DNA of 64,000 nt, taken from Bacteroidales bacterium (lineage in GTDB: Bacteria; Bacteroidota; Bacteroidia; Bacteroidales; UBA932). Below are positions 15,460 through 22,287 of the stretch, piece after piece (the stretch's first letter is position 1; each line of letters starts with the position of its first letter). The stretch lies in NCBI GenBank assembly GCA_015060445.1, contig SUYL01000067.1:1-64000 (forward strand), in the 5' to 3' direction. The notes under the pieces were generated by a model. It was not told the origin of the DNA. It did no database searches and saw only the letters and a program-made list of their open reading frames with translations. A program made the position numbers and the translations under genes.

Positions 15460-15661
15460 TAATCGTCTTGCAAAAATGATTGAGGATTGCAGGAACGAAG
15501 AGAGATTGAACGCACAAAAGGCTATCATTTGTGATATACTATGCGAAATGATAGATGATGCCGATATTAACGGTACTGAGAGACTTAAATTTTTTACTCC
15601 AATGGTCGTGATAGCTGATTATGTAGAGATATTGAATGAGTTTAATAGGGTAAATAATTGA
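15443..15661 (+). CDS. Small hypothetical protein, partner of 15184
   Basis: A 72-residue protein, acidic and helical, with L-A-K-M-I-E-D-C-R-N-E-E-R-L near the start. The 17-bp overlap with the preceding gene implies coupled translation, as in toxin-antitoxin or two-subunit pairs, but neither protein shows a known toxin motif. Function unknown. Confidence 0.55.
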   Translation: MLVEVNNRLAKMIEDCRNEERLNAQKAIICDILCEMIDDADINGTERLKFFTPMVVIADYVEILNEFNRVNN

Positions 15662-15693
15662 TATTTAACACATTACAAAACCCTGCAAATTTT

Positions 15694-15877
15694 GTTACCC
15701 ATTTGTTACTCGTGTTTTTAAAAATGCTTGTAACTGATTGTATATGAGCGTGTTACAAAATTGCCTTACTTTCTGCAACAGAAAGTAGAATGAGTAACAA
15801 AAAAATCAGTATATTAGGGGTGTGAATATAGGACAAAAGTAGTAATACGGTTAAATTGTTACACCTATGTTACACCC
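15694..15877. repeat. Right candidate integrase arm sites
   Basis: GTTAC repeats: a pair at 15694 and 15705 (11-bp period), single copies near 15752 and, inverted, 15794, and a pair GTTACACCT/GTTACACCC at 15858 and 15869 (11-bp period) matching the left-end pair. No gene is visible in 15662-15925. Confidence 0.55.
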
Positions 15878-15886
15878 AATAAATGA

Positions 15887-15922
15887 AATAAGGTTGATAA
15901 TCAAGTGATTGCCAACCTTATT
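15887..15922. terminator. Bidirectional terminator at the right end, replacing that of tRNA-Leu
   Basis: AATAAGGTTG (15887-15896) pairs perfectly with CAACCTTATT (15913-15922). TTTT follows on the plus strand and a T-rich stretch on the minus strand. On the minus strand it is the first hairpin after tRNA-Leu. Confidence 0.6.
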
Positions 15923-15924
15923 TT

Positions 15925-15937
15925 GTACCCAGAGCCG
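15925..15937 (+). repeat. Right attachment core, tRNA-Leu 3' end
   Basis: GTACCCAGAGCCG, identical to 9162-9174. It covers the last 12 bases of tRNA-Leu plus one base, so insertion left the tRNA intact. Confidence 0.75.
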
Positions 15938-16007
15938 GGGTCGAACCGGCACGGGTCGCCCCACTGGTGTTTGAGACCAGCGCGTCTACCGATTCCGCCA
16001 TCTGGGC
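15926..16007 (-). tRNA. tRNA-Leu (anticodon CAA)
   Basis: Read on the minus strand: acceptor GCCCAGA pairs with TCTGGGT (one G-T), the anticodon arm CTGGT-CTCAAAC-ACCAG gives anticodon CAA (codon UUG), there is a long variable arm as in class II tRNAs, and the T arm is CCGGTTCGACCCCGG. CCA is not encoded. 82 nt. Its 3' end is the integration site of the mini-element. Confidence 0.95.
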
Positions 16008-16064
16008 CTTTCATTTGCGCTCCCGTAAGAACCGCATCACAAAGGTTAAGAACTTTTGAGAGCG

Positions 16065-16095
16065 CAAATGTACAAACTTTTATTTAAAATCCAAA
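16065..16095 (-). promoter_or_regulatory. Promoter of tRNA-Leu
   Basis: Minus strand TTTG (16092-16095), 19-nt spacer, TACATTTG (16065-16072): exact consensus. The -33 box nearly touches the stop of the upstream OsmC-like gene. Confidence 0.75.
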
Positions 16096-16097
16096 TT

Positions 16098-16505
16098 TTA
16101 ATAGTTGAAAGTTATGGATTTTTTAATGTCCGGGTGCAAACTGTTGTAAACAGGGCATGATTTTGCAGATGCTTCAATCACCCTTTTCTGTCTGTCGGTG
16201 TAGTTGTTGTCTTTAGGGAAAGTGATGTTCAGTTTCAGTTCAACAACTCTTCTTGGGTCTGTTCCCATTATTTTTTCTGTTTCAATTACGGTTCCCTCAA
16301 GGTTGTAGCCGTATGCAGGGGCAGAGATGCCCATAATTGTAAGCATGCAACTTCCAAGTGAGGTGGCAAGAAGGTCTGTAGGTGAGAAAGCCTCTCCTTT
16401 GCCGTTGTTGTCAAGTGGTGCATCAGTGATAATCTTGTTGCCTGATTGCAAATGCTCGGCCTCTGTCCTCAGATTGCCAAGGTATACAGTTTTCATTTTT
16501 GTCAT
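16098..16505 (-). CDS. OsmC family protein
   Basis: 135 residues from the ATG at 16505; another Met three codons later is equally possible, and the frame extends without support to 16562. It has the OsmC/Ohr pattern: N-G-K-G-E-A-F-S-P-T-D-L-L-A-T-S-L-G-S-C with the first redox cysteine, and S-C-P-V-Y-N-S-L with the second. Members reduce organic hydroperoxides or similar thiol-reactive compounds in the cytoplasm. The presence of both cysteines suggests activity. It is a lone gene upstream of tRNA-Leu on the same strand. Confidence 0.85.
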   Translation of the reverse strand: MTKMKTVYLGNLRTEAEHLQSGNKIITDAPLDNNGKGEAFSPTDLLATSLGSCMLTIMGISAPAYGYNLEGTVIETEKIMGTDPRRVVELKLNITFPKDNNYTDRQKRVIEASAKSCPVYNSLHPDIKKSITFNY

Positions 16506-16606
16506 AGCGCGTATTTTTTGTGTTAAGTTATAAATTCTTTTTTCTTCCCGACAGATATGCACCGATGTGTTTCTGCCATTTTGTGGTGCGTGGCCTCAAA
16601 CCGGGG

Positions 16607-17983
16607 CTATTCTTCAACCAGTTCTGCCATAAGTGTTGCAGAGGTGCATGAGGTTACTTTTACGGTTACATAGTCTCCAATCTTGTGCCCTTTGCCGTCA
16701 AATACGCAAACCTTGTTTTGAGGTGTGCGTCCGAACAGTTGCTCGGCAGACCTTTTTGATGTGCCTTCAATCAGAACTTCATACTCTTTGCCTACGCATT
16801 TCTGGTTGCTGGCAAGTGAAAGGCTGTTCTGCAGTTCAATTATCTCGTTCAGTCTGCGGGTTTTCTCCTCTAAAGGCACGTCGTCTGTAAAGTGCCTGTG
16901 GGCTTTGGTGTTGGGCCTCATTGAGTACTGGAACATGAATGCGGAGTCGTAACCTACTTCTCTCATTATTGAAAGGGTGTCGGCATGGTCTTCAAGTGTC
17001 TCGCCGCAGAATCCTGCAATTATGTCTGTACTTATTGCGCAGTCCGGGATAATCTCCCTTATCTTGGAAACTCTGTAAAGATACCCCTCCCGGGTGTATT
17101 TCCTGTTCATTTTCTCCAGCATTGCATCGCTTCCGCTCTGTACAGGAAGGTGTATGTGGTTGCAGATGTTAGGATACATTGCCATAGTATAGAGTACTCC
17201 GTTGCCCATATCTTTAGGGTGTGAGGTTGAGAACCTTACCCTCAATTGTGGGCTTACCAGGGCCACAAGTTCAAGCAGTTGGGCAAAGTTTGTGGTTTCT
17301 GTGGTGTTGTCGGGATTAACCCATTTGTATGAATCCACATTCTGCCCCAGAAGGGTAACCTCCTTGTATCCTGCATCAAAGAGTTCTTGGGCTTCCCTTA
17401 CAATGCTGTGAGGGTCTCGGCTCCTCTCGGCTCCTCTTGTGTAAGGTACAACACAGTATGAGCACATATTGTTGCAGCCTCTCATAATTGAGATGAAGGC
17501 AGAAACGCCGTTTTTGTCGAGCCTTACCGGAGATATGTCTGAATATGTCTCCTCGCGCAGCAGTTTGGTGTTTATCTGCTTTTCTCCTGTGTCAAGGGCT
17601 GCAATGAGGTTTGCAATGTTCCTGTAGGAATCCGGACCTGCTACAATGTCAACTGCAGGGTGCTCCAACAGTTCTTCCTTGAGCCTTTCTGCCATACAGC
17701 CCAGTACTCCTACCACTACATTTTTCCTTTTCTTTTTCTCCTGGAGGAATACGTCAAGCCTTCCCCATATCCTCTGTTCTGCGTTATCCCTTATAGAACA
17801 GGTGTTTACCAGTATTACATTTGCCTGTTGCAAGGAGTCGCATAAAGCATAGCCGGCTTTCTGAAGTACTGAAAGTACCACCTCGCTGTCGTTCACGTTC
17901 ATCTGGCAGCCGTAGGTCTCTATGAATACCTGTGGCAGTGAACTGTCTTTAATGGGCTTTACGGAACAATATTTGTTTGTCAT
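16607..17983 (-). CDS. miaB: tRNA-2-methylthio-N6-dimethylallyladenosine synthase MiaB
   Basis: 458 residues, the normal family length. The N-terminal UPF0004 domain carries C26 (Y-G-C-Q-M-N), C62 and C96. The radical SAM cluster is C170-x3-C174-x2-C177 in M-R-G-C-N-N-M-C-S-Y-C, and a TRAM domain ends the protein. It adds the methylthio group to A37 of tRNAs reading UNN codons, which include tRNA-Leu(CAA) located nearby. The TATCTTTG box at 18004-18011 is its probable promoter. Confidence 0.95.
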   Translation of the reverse strand: MTNKYCSVKPIKDSSLPQVFIETYGCQMNVNDSEVVLSVLQKAGYALCDSLQQANVILVNTCSIRDNAEQRIWGRLDVFLQEKKKRKNVVVGVLGCMAERLKEELLEHPAVDIVAGPDSYRNIANLIAALDTGEKQINTKLLREETYSDISPVRLDKNGVSAFISIMRGCNNMCSYCVVPYTRGAERSRDPHSIVREAQELFDAGYKEVTLLGQNVDSYKWVNPDNTTETTNFAQLLELVALVSPQLRVRFSTSHPKDMGNGVLYTMAMYPNICNHIHLPVQSGSDAMLEKMNRKYTREGYLYRVSKIREIIPDCAISTDIIAGFCGETLEDHADTLSIMREVGYDSAFMFQYSMRPNTKAHRHFTDDVPLEEKTRRLNEIIELQNSLSLASNQKCVGKEYEVLIEGTSKRSAEQLFGRTPQNKVCVFDGKGHKIGDYVTVKVTSCTSATLMAELVEE

Positions 17984-18003
17984 GTAGTCAAATTATTAAA
18001 ACA

Positions 18004-18011
18004 CAAAGATA
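18004..18011 (-). promoter_or_regulatory. -7 promoter box of miaB
   Basis: TATCTTTG on the minus strand, 20 nt before the miaB ATG. No consensus -33 at 19 nt. Confidence 0.55.
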
Positions 18012-18030
18012 AGTTTTTTATAAGTTTTTT

Positions 18031-18038
18031 TACCTTTG
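18031..18038 (+). promoter_or_regulatory. -7 promoter box directly before the LEA-type gene
   Basis: TACCTTTG ends only 4 nt before the ATG at 18043, so the transcript would begin at or next to the start codon. Confidence 0.5.
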
Positions 18039-18042
18039 TCAA

Positions 18043-18507
18043 ATGAAGAAATTGATATTTATACTCCTTGCATGTTCACTGATATTGGGTGGATGTGCCA
18101 ATTACAGGGATATTGAACTTGCAGGGCTGGATGTGGTGAGTTTTTCCATGGTCTCGCTCAATGCTGCCCAGGTTGAGGTAAAACTGGAGGTTGATAATCC
18201 CACAAGGGCAACTTTTGAGGTTGTAGGGGTTGAGGGCTCAATAAAGAAACAGGGGAGTGAGTTTGCATCCATTCTGCAGGTTGATACACCCCAAAAGTGC
18301 CGGATTGCTCCGGGAGCATCTTCAGTTGCAAACATCACCCTCAGGGGGGAACTCTCAGATCCTATTGCTATTTTTGCAGGAGGGTTGAAGCAAGAGCATT
18401 TTACTGCAGATGTTACAATAAGGATAAAGCAGGGAATAATAACCAAAAGGATAGTTCTTAAGGATGTTCCGGTTGGCGAACTGGTTAAAGAAATAATAAG
18501 GAAATGA
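18043..18507 (+). CDS. LEA type 2 (WHy domain) lipoprotein
   Basis: 154 residues with a lipoprotein signal ending L-I-L-G-G-C19. The mature part fits the LEA14/WHy beta-sandwich: V-E-V-K-L-E-V-D-N-P-T-R-A-T-F-E-V and S-V-A-N-I-T-L-R-G. Such proteins bind or stabilise other cell-envelope components; no exact role is known. Overlaps the SPOR gene by 4 bp (ATGA), so the two are co-translated. Its promoter box abuts the start codon. Confidence 0.8.
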   Translation: MKKLIFILLACSLILGGCANYRDIELAGLDVVSFSMVSLNAAQVEVKLEVDNPTRATFEVVGVEGSIKKQGSEFASILQVDTPQKCRIAPGASSVANITLRGELSDPIAIFAGGLKQEHFTADVTIRIKQGIITKRIVLKDVPVGELVKEIIRK

Positions 18508-19016
18508 TGAAAAGGATAATTGCAATTATATTTTCGGCTGCGTTGGCATTGCCTGCTTTTGCGCAGCAGAATGTTGTACAGGCTGTACCCCAAACAGATT
18601 CTACAGTTGTGGCAAGGGCTCCTCTGGCAGATTCTTCACTTGTGGGCAAGACAATTTTTCATGTGCTTGGCCAGCCGGCAGATGGAAGCGTAAGACTTAA
18701 CCAGCCGCAGGAGATGGGGCCGGCGTATGAGAAATATGTAAAGGCAAATGGAGAGCGCAAGCGCCAGGGTTACAGGATAAGGCTTTTCTTTGACAACAAG
18801 CAGACAGCCCGCGTTGAATCTGAGGAACTGGAGAAGGCTTTTCAGGAGCAGTTTCCTCTCATACCCACTTACCGCAGTTATACCAACCCTTTCTTTAAGG
18901 TAGTTGTAGGTGATTACCGCACAAAATCGGAAGCGGTGAAGGAACTCAATAAAATACTCCCTTTCTACCCCAGGGCAATTGTGGTGAAAGAGAGCATCTT
19001 TTTTCCTGCAATATAG
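18504..19016 (+). CDS. Secreted SPOR-domain protein
   Basis: 170 residues with a signal peptide (cleavage after P-A-F-A-Q). The C-terminal about 80 residues form a SPOR domain: Y-R-I-R-L-F-F-D, F-P-L-I-P-T-Y-R-S-Y-T-N-P-F-F-K-V-V-V-G-D-Y-R-T-K-S-E split over two strands and a helix. SPOR domains bind denuded septal peptidoglycan. Co-translated with the LEA-type lipoprotein. Followed by an unusual terminator made of the TCCCGAC heptamer. Confidence 0.85.
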   Translation: MMKRIIAIIFSAALALPAFAQQNVVQAVPQTDSTVVARAPLADSSLVGKTIFHVLGQPADGSVRLNQPQEMGPAYEKYVKANGERKRQGYRIRLFFDNKQTARVESEELEKAFQEQFPLIPTYRSYTNPFFKVVVGDYRTKSEAVKELNKILPFYPRAIVVKESIFFPAI

Positions 19017-19024
19017 AATCATCT

Positions 19025-19045
19025 TCCCGACAAATCCTGTCGGGA
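19025..19045. terminator. Terminator built from an inverted pair of the heptamer TCCCGAC
   Basis: TCCCGACA, five bases, TGTCGGGA, then a T-rich tract, between convergent SPOR and glsB genes. Both arms are copies of the heptamer that is over-represented in this core region. Confidence 0.75.
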
Positions 19046-19046
19046 T

Positions 19047-19997
19047 TTATTTTTTCCACCATTTTACCCTTATCCTGTGTGCCCAGCTGCGTAGCGGGGT
19101 AATGTAGCGCTCTATCTTTTCGGGGTAGATGTCGGGGATGTTCACCAGTATCCCTGTCTCCTCTACACCTCCAAAACCGTGGTTGATTGCGGTGCCGAAT
19201 ACCTTCATGGAAGGGGAGAGGTTCATATATGAGTTGATTAGCGGCGGAATGTGCTCGCCGTTGTTCTTTATCTCCTTCTGCAGTACCTTGTATCCCTCCT
19301 TGAACTCCAGTCCTTTGAACAGTTCTACAAAGTACGGATTGTCAATGTCGCATTCGAGCGGTGTAATAGGCCTTACAAGAGAGTGCTGGTCCCTGAAGTA
19401 CTTTTTGAGGAAGTGCAGCAGCAGGTTCCTGGCCCGGGCATTGTAAGAGGTGTACATTGTAACCTTGCCAAAGAAATACTTTATGTTGGAGTATTTTACC
19501 ACAAGTGCTCCAAGTCCGTCCCACAGGTTGTCAAGGGCATACAGACTTTTACGTCTGATGTTGGTGCTCTGGTAGTTCGGCTGTACAAATGAGCGTCCGA
19601 GTTCTATGGTAAAAGGCATATACTCATTTATGAACTCCTCGGAAAAGTCAAACAGTTCCTTTGTCGCCATTTTGCTGATGTCCAACCCGCCGCAGTTTAT
19701 GTACCGGTACCCTCCAATGATTTCCTGGTCTTTTGGATCCCATACTATCAGTTGCCTGTACGGCTCGTGCGGATCAGTGTCATATTCATCTATATCCACG
19801 GCTTTTCCTGTACCGCCACCACCAACTCTGAATGATATCTCCCTGAGTCTCCCTATCTCCTGCATGATATTGGGGGAGTCGTGGGCAGTTACCTCATAGA
19901 GGTAATTGTCACCCTTTCTGGTGGCCCTTATGAATTTGTCGCGTGTGAGTTCCTTTATTATCAGTTTCCTGTCAACAGGCGGGATTATAGGTTCCAT
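19047..19997 (-). CDS. glsB: GlsB-like N-acyltransferase for glycine lipids
   Basis: 316 residues of the GNAT/hemolysin-like acyltransferase type: R-L-R-E-I-S-F-R-V-G-G-G-G-T-G, D-P-K-D-Q-E-I-I-G-G-Y-R-Y, and E-L-G-R-S-F-V-Q-P-N-Y-Q. The family member GlsB of Bacteroides makes N-acyl glycine (commendamide) from 3-hydroxyacyl-ACP and glycine. The neighbour directly upstream is an O-acyltransferase of GlsA type; the start codon follows its TGA with no gap, so the two are translationally coupled. The two-gene unit would make mono- and di-acylated glycine lipids of the membrane. Assignment is by family and pairing. Confidence 0.75.
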   Translation of the reverse strand: MEPIIPPVDRKLIIKELTRDKFIRATRKGDNYLYEVTAHDSPNIMQEIGRLREISFRVGGGGTGKAVDIDEYDTDPHEPYRQLIVWDPKDQEIIGGYRYINCGGLDISKMATKELFDFSEEFINEYMPFTIELGRSFVQPNYQSTNIRRKSLYALDNLWDGLGALVVKYSNIKYFFGKVTMYTSYNARARNLLLHFLKKYFRDQHSLVRPITPLECDIDNPYFVELFKGLEFKEGYKVLQKEIKNNGEHIPPLINSYMNLSPSMKVFGTAINHGFGGVEETGILVNIPDIYPEKIERYITPLRSWAHRIRVKWWKK

Positions 19998-20831
19998 TCA
20001 ATTCTCTTTTAACTGGTAGCACATCTTCCGTATCTCCATACACCACTGCTCCAATGTCCTGCTGGAATCAATTGTTTCAATGGGTACAGGTTTTCCTATC
20101 GTTACCGCAAATATACTGTTTTTTTGCCGGAACATTTCGTCGGGAAGGAAAATCATTTCAATGTTGAATTTTATTCCAAGTGCTTTCCTTATATTGGCCA
20201 GGCGGTAGAAGAATTTGGAATTCCTCCCTTCAAAATATACAGGAACAATATCACGGTTGTATCTTTTTGCCTGTTTGAGGAAGTTCTTCTGCCATTTGAG
20301 GTCGGTTATCTCCCCCTTTATAAGGCGTGAGCACAATCCTGCCGGGAAGTAGAGAATCTGGGCATCTGAAGAGTAGGCATCATGTATCATTTTCCCATAC
20401 TCCTTCCCCATTCTGCCGTGTTTGTTAACCGGAACAAACAGGCTGCGCATGGGAATTATATTGAGCAGAATATCATTTACCACAAATTTTATCTTCCCGA
20501 AAATTTTCCCCAAAACAGATATCATAATTAGCCCGTCCAGCCCTCCCAACGGATGGTTGGATACAAAAATGTATCTCCCGTTGGGCTTTAAACTCTCTCT
20601 GTCAGTGAACTTTACATTGCCTCTTGCGTTAAGCCACTGAAGGGTTTTGTCTGCAAACTCCACATCAATGGCCCCATTGCTGAAACGGAGGATTTCATTG
20701 AGTTCATCCTGGTGTATTACCTTTTTTAGCCAGGCAAGGAGAAACTTTGGTGTGTATTTTGCTAACTTCTCACTTTTAGAAGCTATAACAGCGTTCAAAT
20801 CTACTTTTAAATCTTTGTTAAGGCTTTCCAT
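19998..20831 (-). CDS. glsA: GlsA-like O-acyltransferase (lysophospholipid acyltransferase family)
   Basis: 277 residues with the PlsC-type motifs S-N-H-P-L-G-G-L-D-G (catalytic His and Asp), F-V-P-V-N-K-H-G-R-M-G-K and Y-F-P-A-G-L-C-S-R. In glycine-lipid synthesis GlsA adds the second acyl chain to the hydroxyl of N-acyl glycine. It is first in the operon and divergent from rpoN with only 52 bp between the start codons, so the two promoters overlap closely. Confidence 0.75.
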   Translation of the reverse strand: MESLNKDLKVDLNAVIASKSEKLAKYTPKFLLAWLKKVIHQDELNEILRFSNGAIDVEFADKTLQWLNARGNVKFTDRESLKPNGRYIFVSNHPLGGLDGLIMISVLGKIFGKIKFVVNDILLNIIPMRSLFVPVNKHGRMGKEYGKMIHDAYSSDAQILYFPAGLCSRLIKGEITDLKWQKNFLKQAKRYNRDIVPVYFEGRNSKFFYRLANIRKALGIKFNIEMIFLPDEMFRQKNSIFAVTIGKPVPIETIDSSRTLEQWCMEIRKMCYQLKEN

Positions 20832-20870
20832 AACGGGGGTTATTTGTGGATGCTAAGTTAAAAAAAATTG

Positions 20871-20878
20871 TATCTTTG
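20871..20878 (+). promoter_or_regulatory. -7 promoter box of rpoN abutting its ATG
   Basis: TATCTTTG ends 5 nt before the rpoN ATG at 20884, implying a leaderless or near-leaderless mRNA. Confidence 0.55.
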
Positions 20879-20883
20879 TCATT

Positions 20884-22287
20884 ATGTTAAAACAGGGGTT
20901 ACAACAAAAACAGCAACAAAAATTATCACCGCTCCAGATACAGACAATAAAACTGCTGGAGTTGCCTACTCTTGAACTTGAACAGAAAATAAGGAAGGAG
21001 TTGGAGGAGAATCCTGTGCTTGATGAGATTACAGAGAGTGATGACCCCGAGAACGATTCGCCAAAGAATGTCTCTTTGAGCGAGTATCCCGCAGATGATC
21101 CCACTCCGTCATATAAGTTGTATGTGAACAACCAGGGGAAGGATGCCAAACCCCAATACAGCACATTTTCCGTAAAGGAGAGTTTCCAGGAGAATCTTGT
21201 GGTGCAGTTGGGATACAAGAAACTGGATGAGCGTACCCGTTCAATTGCAGTCTTCATTATAGGTAGCCTGGATGATGACGGATATCTGCGCAGAGACCTT
21301 GAGTCTCTCTCATATGACATACTGCTCCGTCTGAATATTGAGACTACTGAGGAGGAACTTGAGAAGATCCTTTCAATAATACAGGAGTTTGAACCTGCCG
21401 GTGTGGGTGCAAGAGATTTGCAGGAGTGTCTTCTGCTCCAGTTGAGCGGAAAAAATGTTGCACAGGAGAGGGCCCGCATAATATTGCAGGACTATTTTCA
21501 GGAGTTTACAAAGAAGCATTATTCAAAGATAATCTCCAGAATGGGGATAACCCAGGAGGAACTGAAAGAGGCAATAGAGGAGATTGTAAGGCTCAATCCA
21601 CGCCCGGGGGGCCAGATAGACGATTCCTATGAAGACCAGGCCCAGCAGATTATCCCTGATTTTCTTCTTGAGGAGAAGGATGGGGAACTGATTATGAGCA
21701 TGCCGAAGTTTTCTGTGCCGGAGTTGAAGGTGAACAGGAGATACGCGGAACTGCTTATGGATTCTGCCAGTTCAGGGACCAAGGCGGGGAAGGAGGCAGC
21801 CAGTTTTGTAAAGCAGAAACTCGACTCCGCAAAATGGTTCATTGAGGCTATTAAGCAGAGGCACAATACTCTGCAGAATACAATGAACGCCATAATTGAT
21901 TTCCAGAGAGAATATTTTATGGATGGAGATGAGACCAAACTCAAGCCAATGGTGCTGAAGAATATAGCAGAGAAGACAGGACTCGATATCTCAACCATTT
22001 CCAGGGTTGTGAACTGCAAGTACATACAAACCCATTTTGGAATATATCCATTGAAGTATTTTTTCTCTGAAGGGCTTATGACCGAGGGTGGGGAGGAGGT
22101 CTCTACAAGGGAGATAAAGAAAATACTTATGGAGAGTGTGGATGCCGAGGATAAAGGCAAACCGCTTACAGATGAGGAACTTGTTGAGGTTCTCAGTGCC
22201 AAGGGATATAAAGTTGCCCGCCGTACAGTTGCAAAGTACAGGGAGCAACTCAATATTCCTATAGCAAGACTCAGAAAAGAGTTATAG
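20884..22287 (+). CDS. rpoN: RNA polymerase sigma-54 factor
   Basis: 467 residues. The Gln-rich region I (L-K-Q-G-L-Q-Q-K-Q-Q-Q-K-L-S-P-L-Q-I-Q) interacts with enhancer-binding proteins, the acidic region II follows, then the core-binding domain, an HTH (D-I-S-T-I-S-R-V-V-N) and the C-terminal RpoN box A-R-R-T-V-A-K-Y-R-E, which recognises the -24 element. No enhancer-binding protein gene is in the window. The 3' end overlaps convergent upp by 6 bp. Confidence 0.97.
   Translation: MLKQGLQQKQQQKLSPLQIQTIKLLELPTLELEQKIRKELEENPVLDEITESDDPENDSPKNVSLSEYPADDPTPSYKLYVNNQGKDAKPQYSTFSVKESFQENLVVQLGYKKLDERTRSIAVFIIGSLDDDGYLRRDLESLSYDILLRLNIETTEEELEKILSIIQEFEPAGVGARDLQECLLLQLSGKNVAQERARIILQDYFQEFTKKHYSKIISRMGITQEELKEAIEEIVRLNPRPGGQIDDSYEDQAQQIIPDFLLEEKDGELIMSMPKFSVPELKVNRRYAELLMDSASSGTKAGKEAASFVKQKLDSAKWFIEAIKQRHNTLQNTMNAIIDFQREYFMDGDETKLKPMVLKNIAEKTGLDISTISRVVNCKYIQTHFGIYPLKYFFSEGLMTEGGEEVSTREIKKILMESVDAEDKGKPLTDEELVEVLSAKGYKVARRTVAKYREQLNIPIARLRKEL

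Larger units (their letters stand above)
9162..15937. mobile_element. 6.8-kb integrated mini-element at tRNA-Leu (tyrosine integrase type)
   Basis: The element is bounded by identical 13-bp repeats, GTACCCAGAGCCG, at 9162-9174 and at the 3' end of tRNA-Leu (15925-15937). A tyrosine integrase is the first gene inside the left end. Candidate arm-type repeats lie just inside both ends. Cargo is about thirteen small genes: excisionase-like HTH, HTH_39-like, DUF6291-like and replication-type proteins, a DUF5681-like protein and unknowns. No structural phage, relaxase or conjugation gene is seen. The layout suggests a phage-satellite-like or otherwise helper-dependent island; this is inference. Confidence 0.75.

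Noticed and set aside
15905-16087. 60-aa plus-strand ORF over tRNA-Leu
   Set aside because: It is the translation of the tRNA gene in reverse; no independent start signal.
20853-21479. 208-aa antisense ORF in rpoN
   Set aside because: Ser/Arg-rich shadow frame of a well-defined sigma-54 gene.
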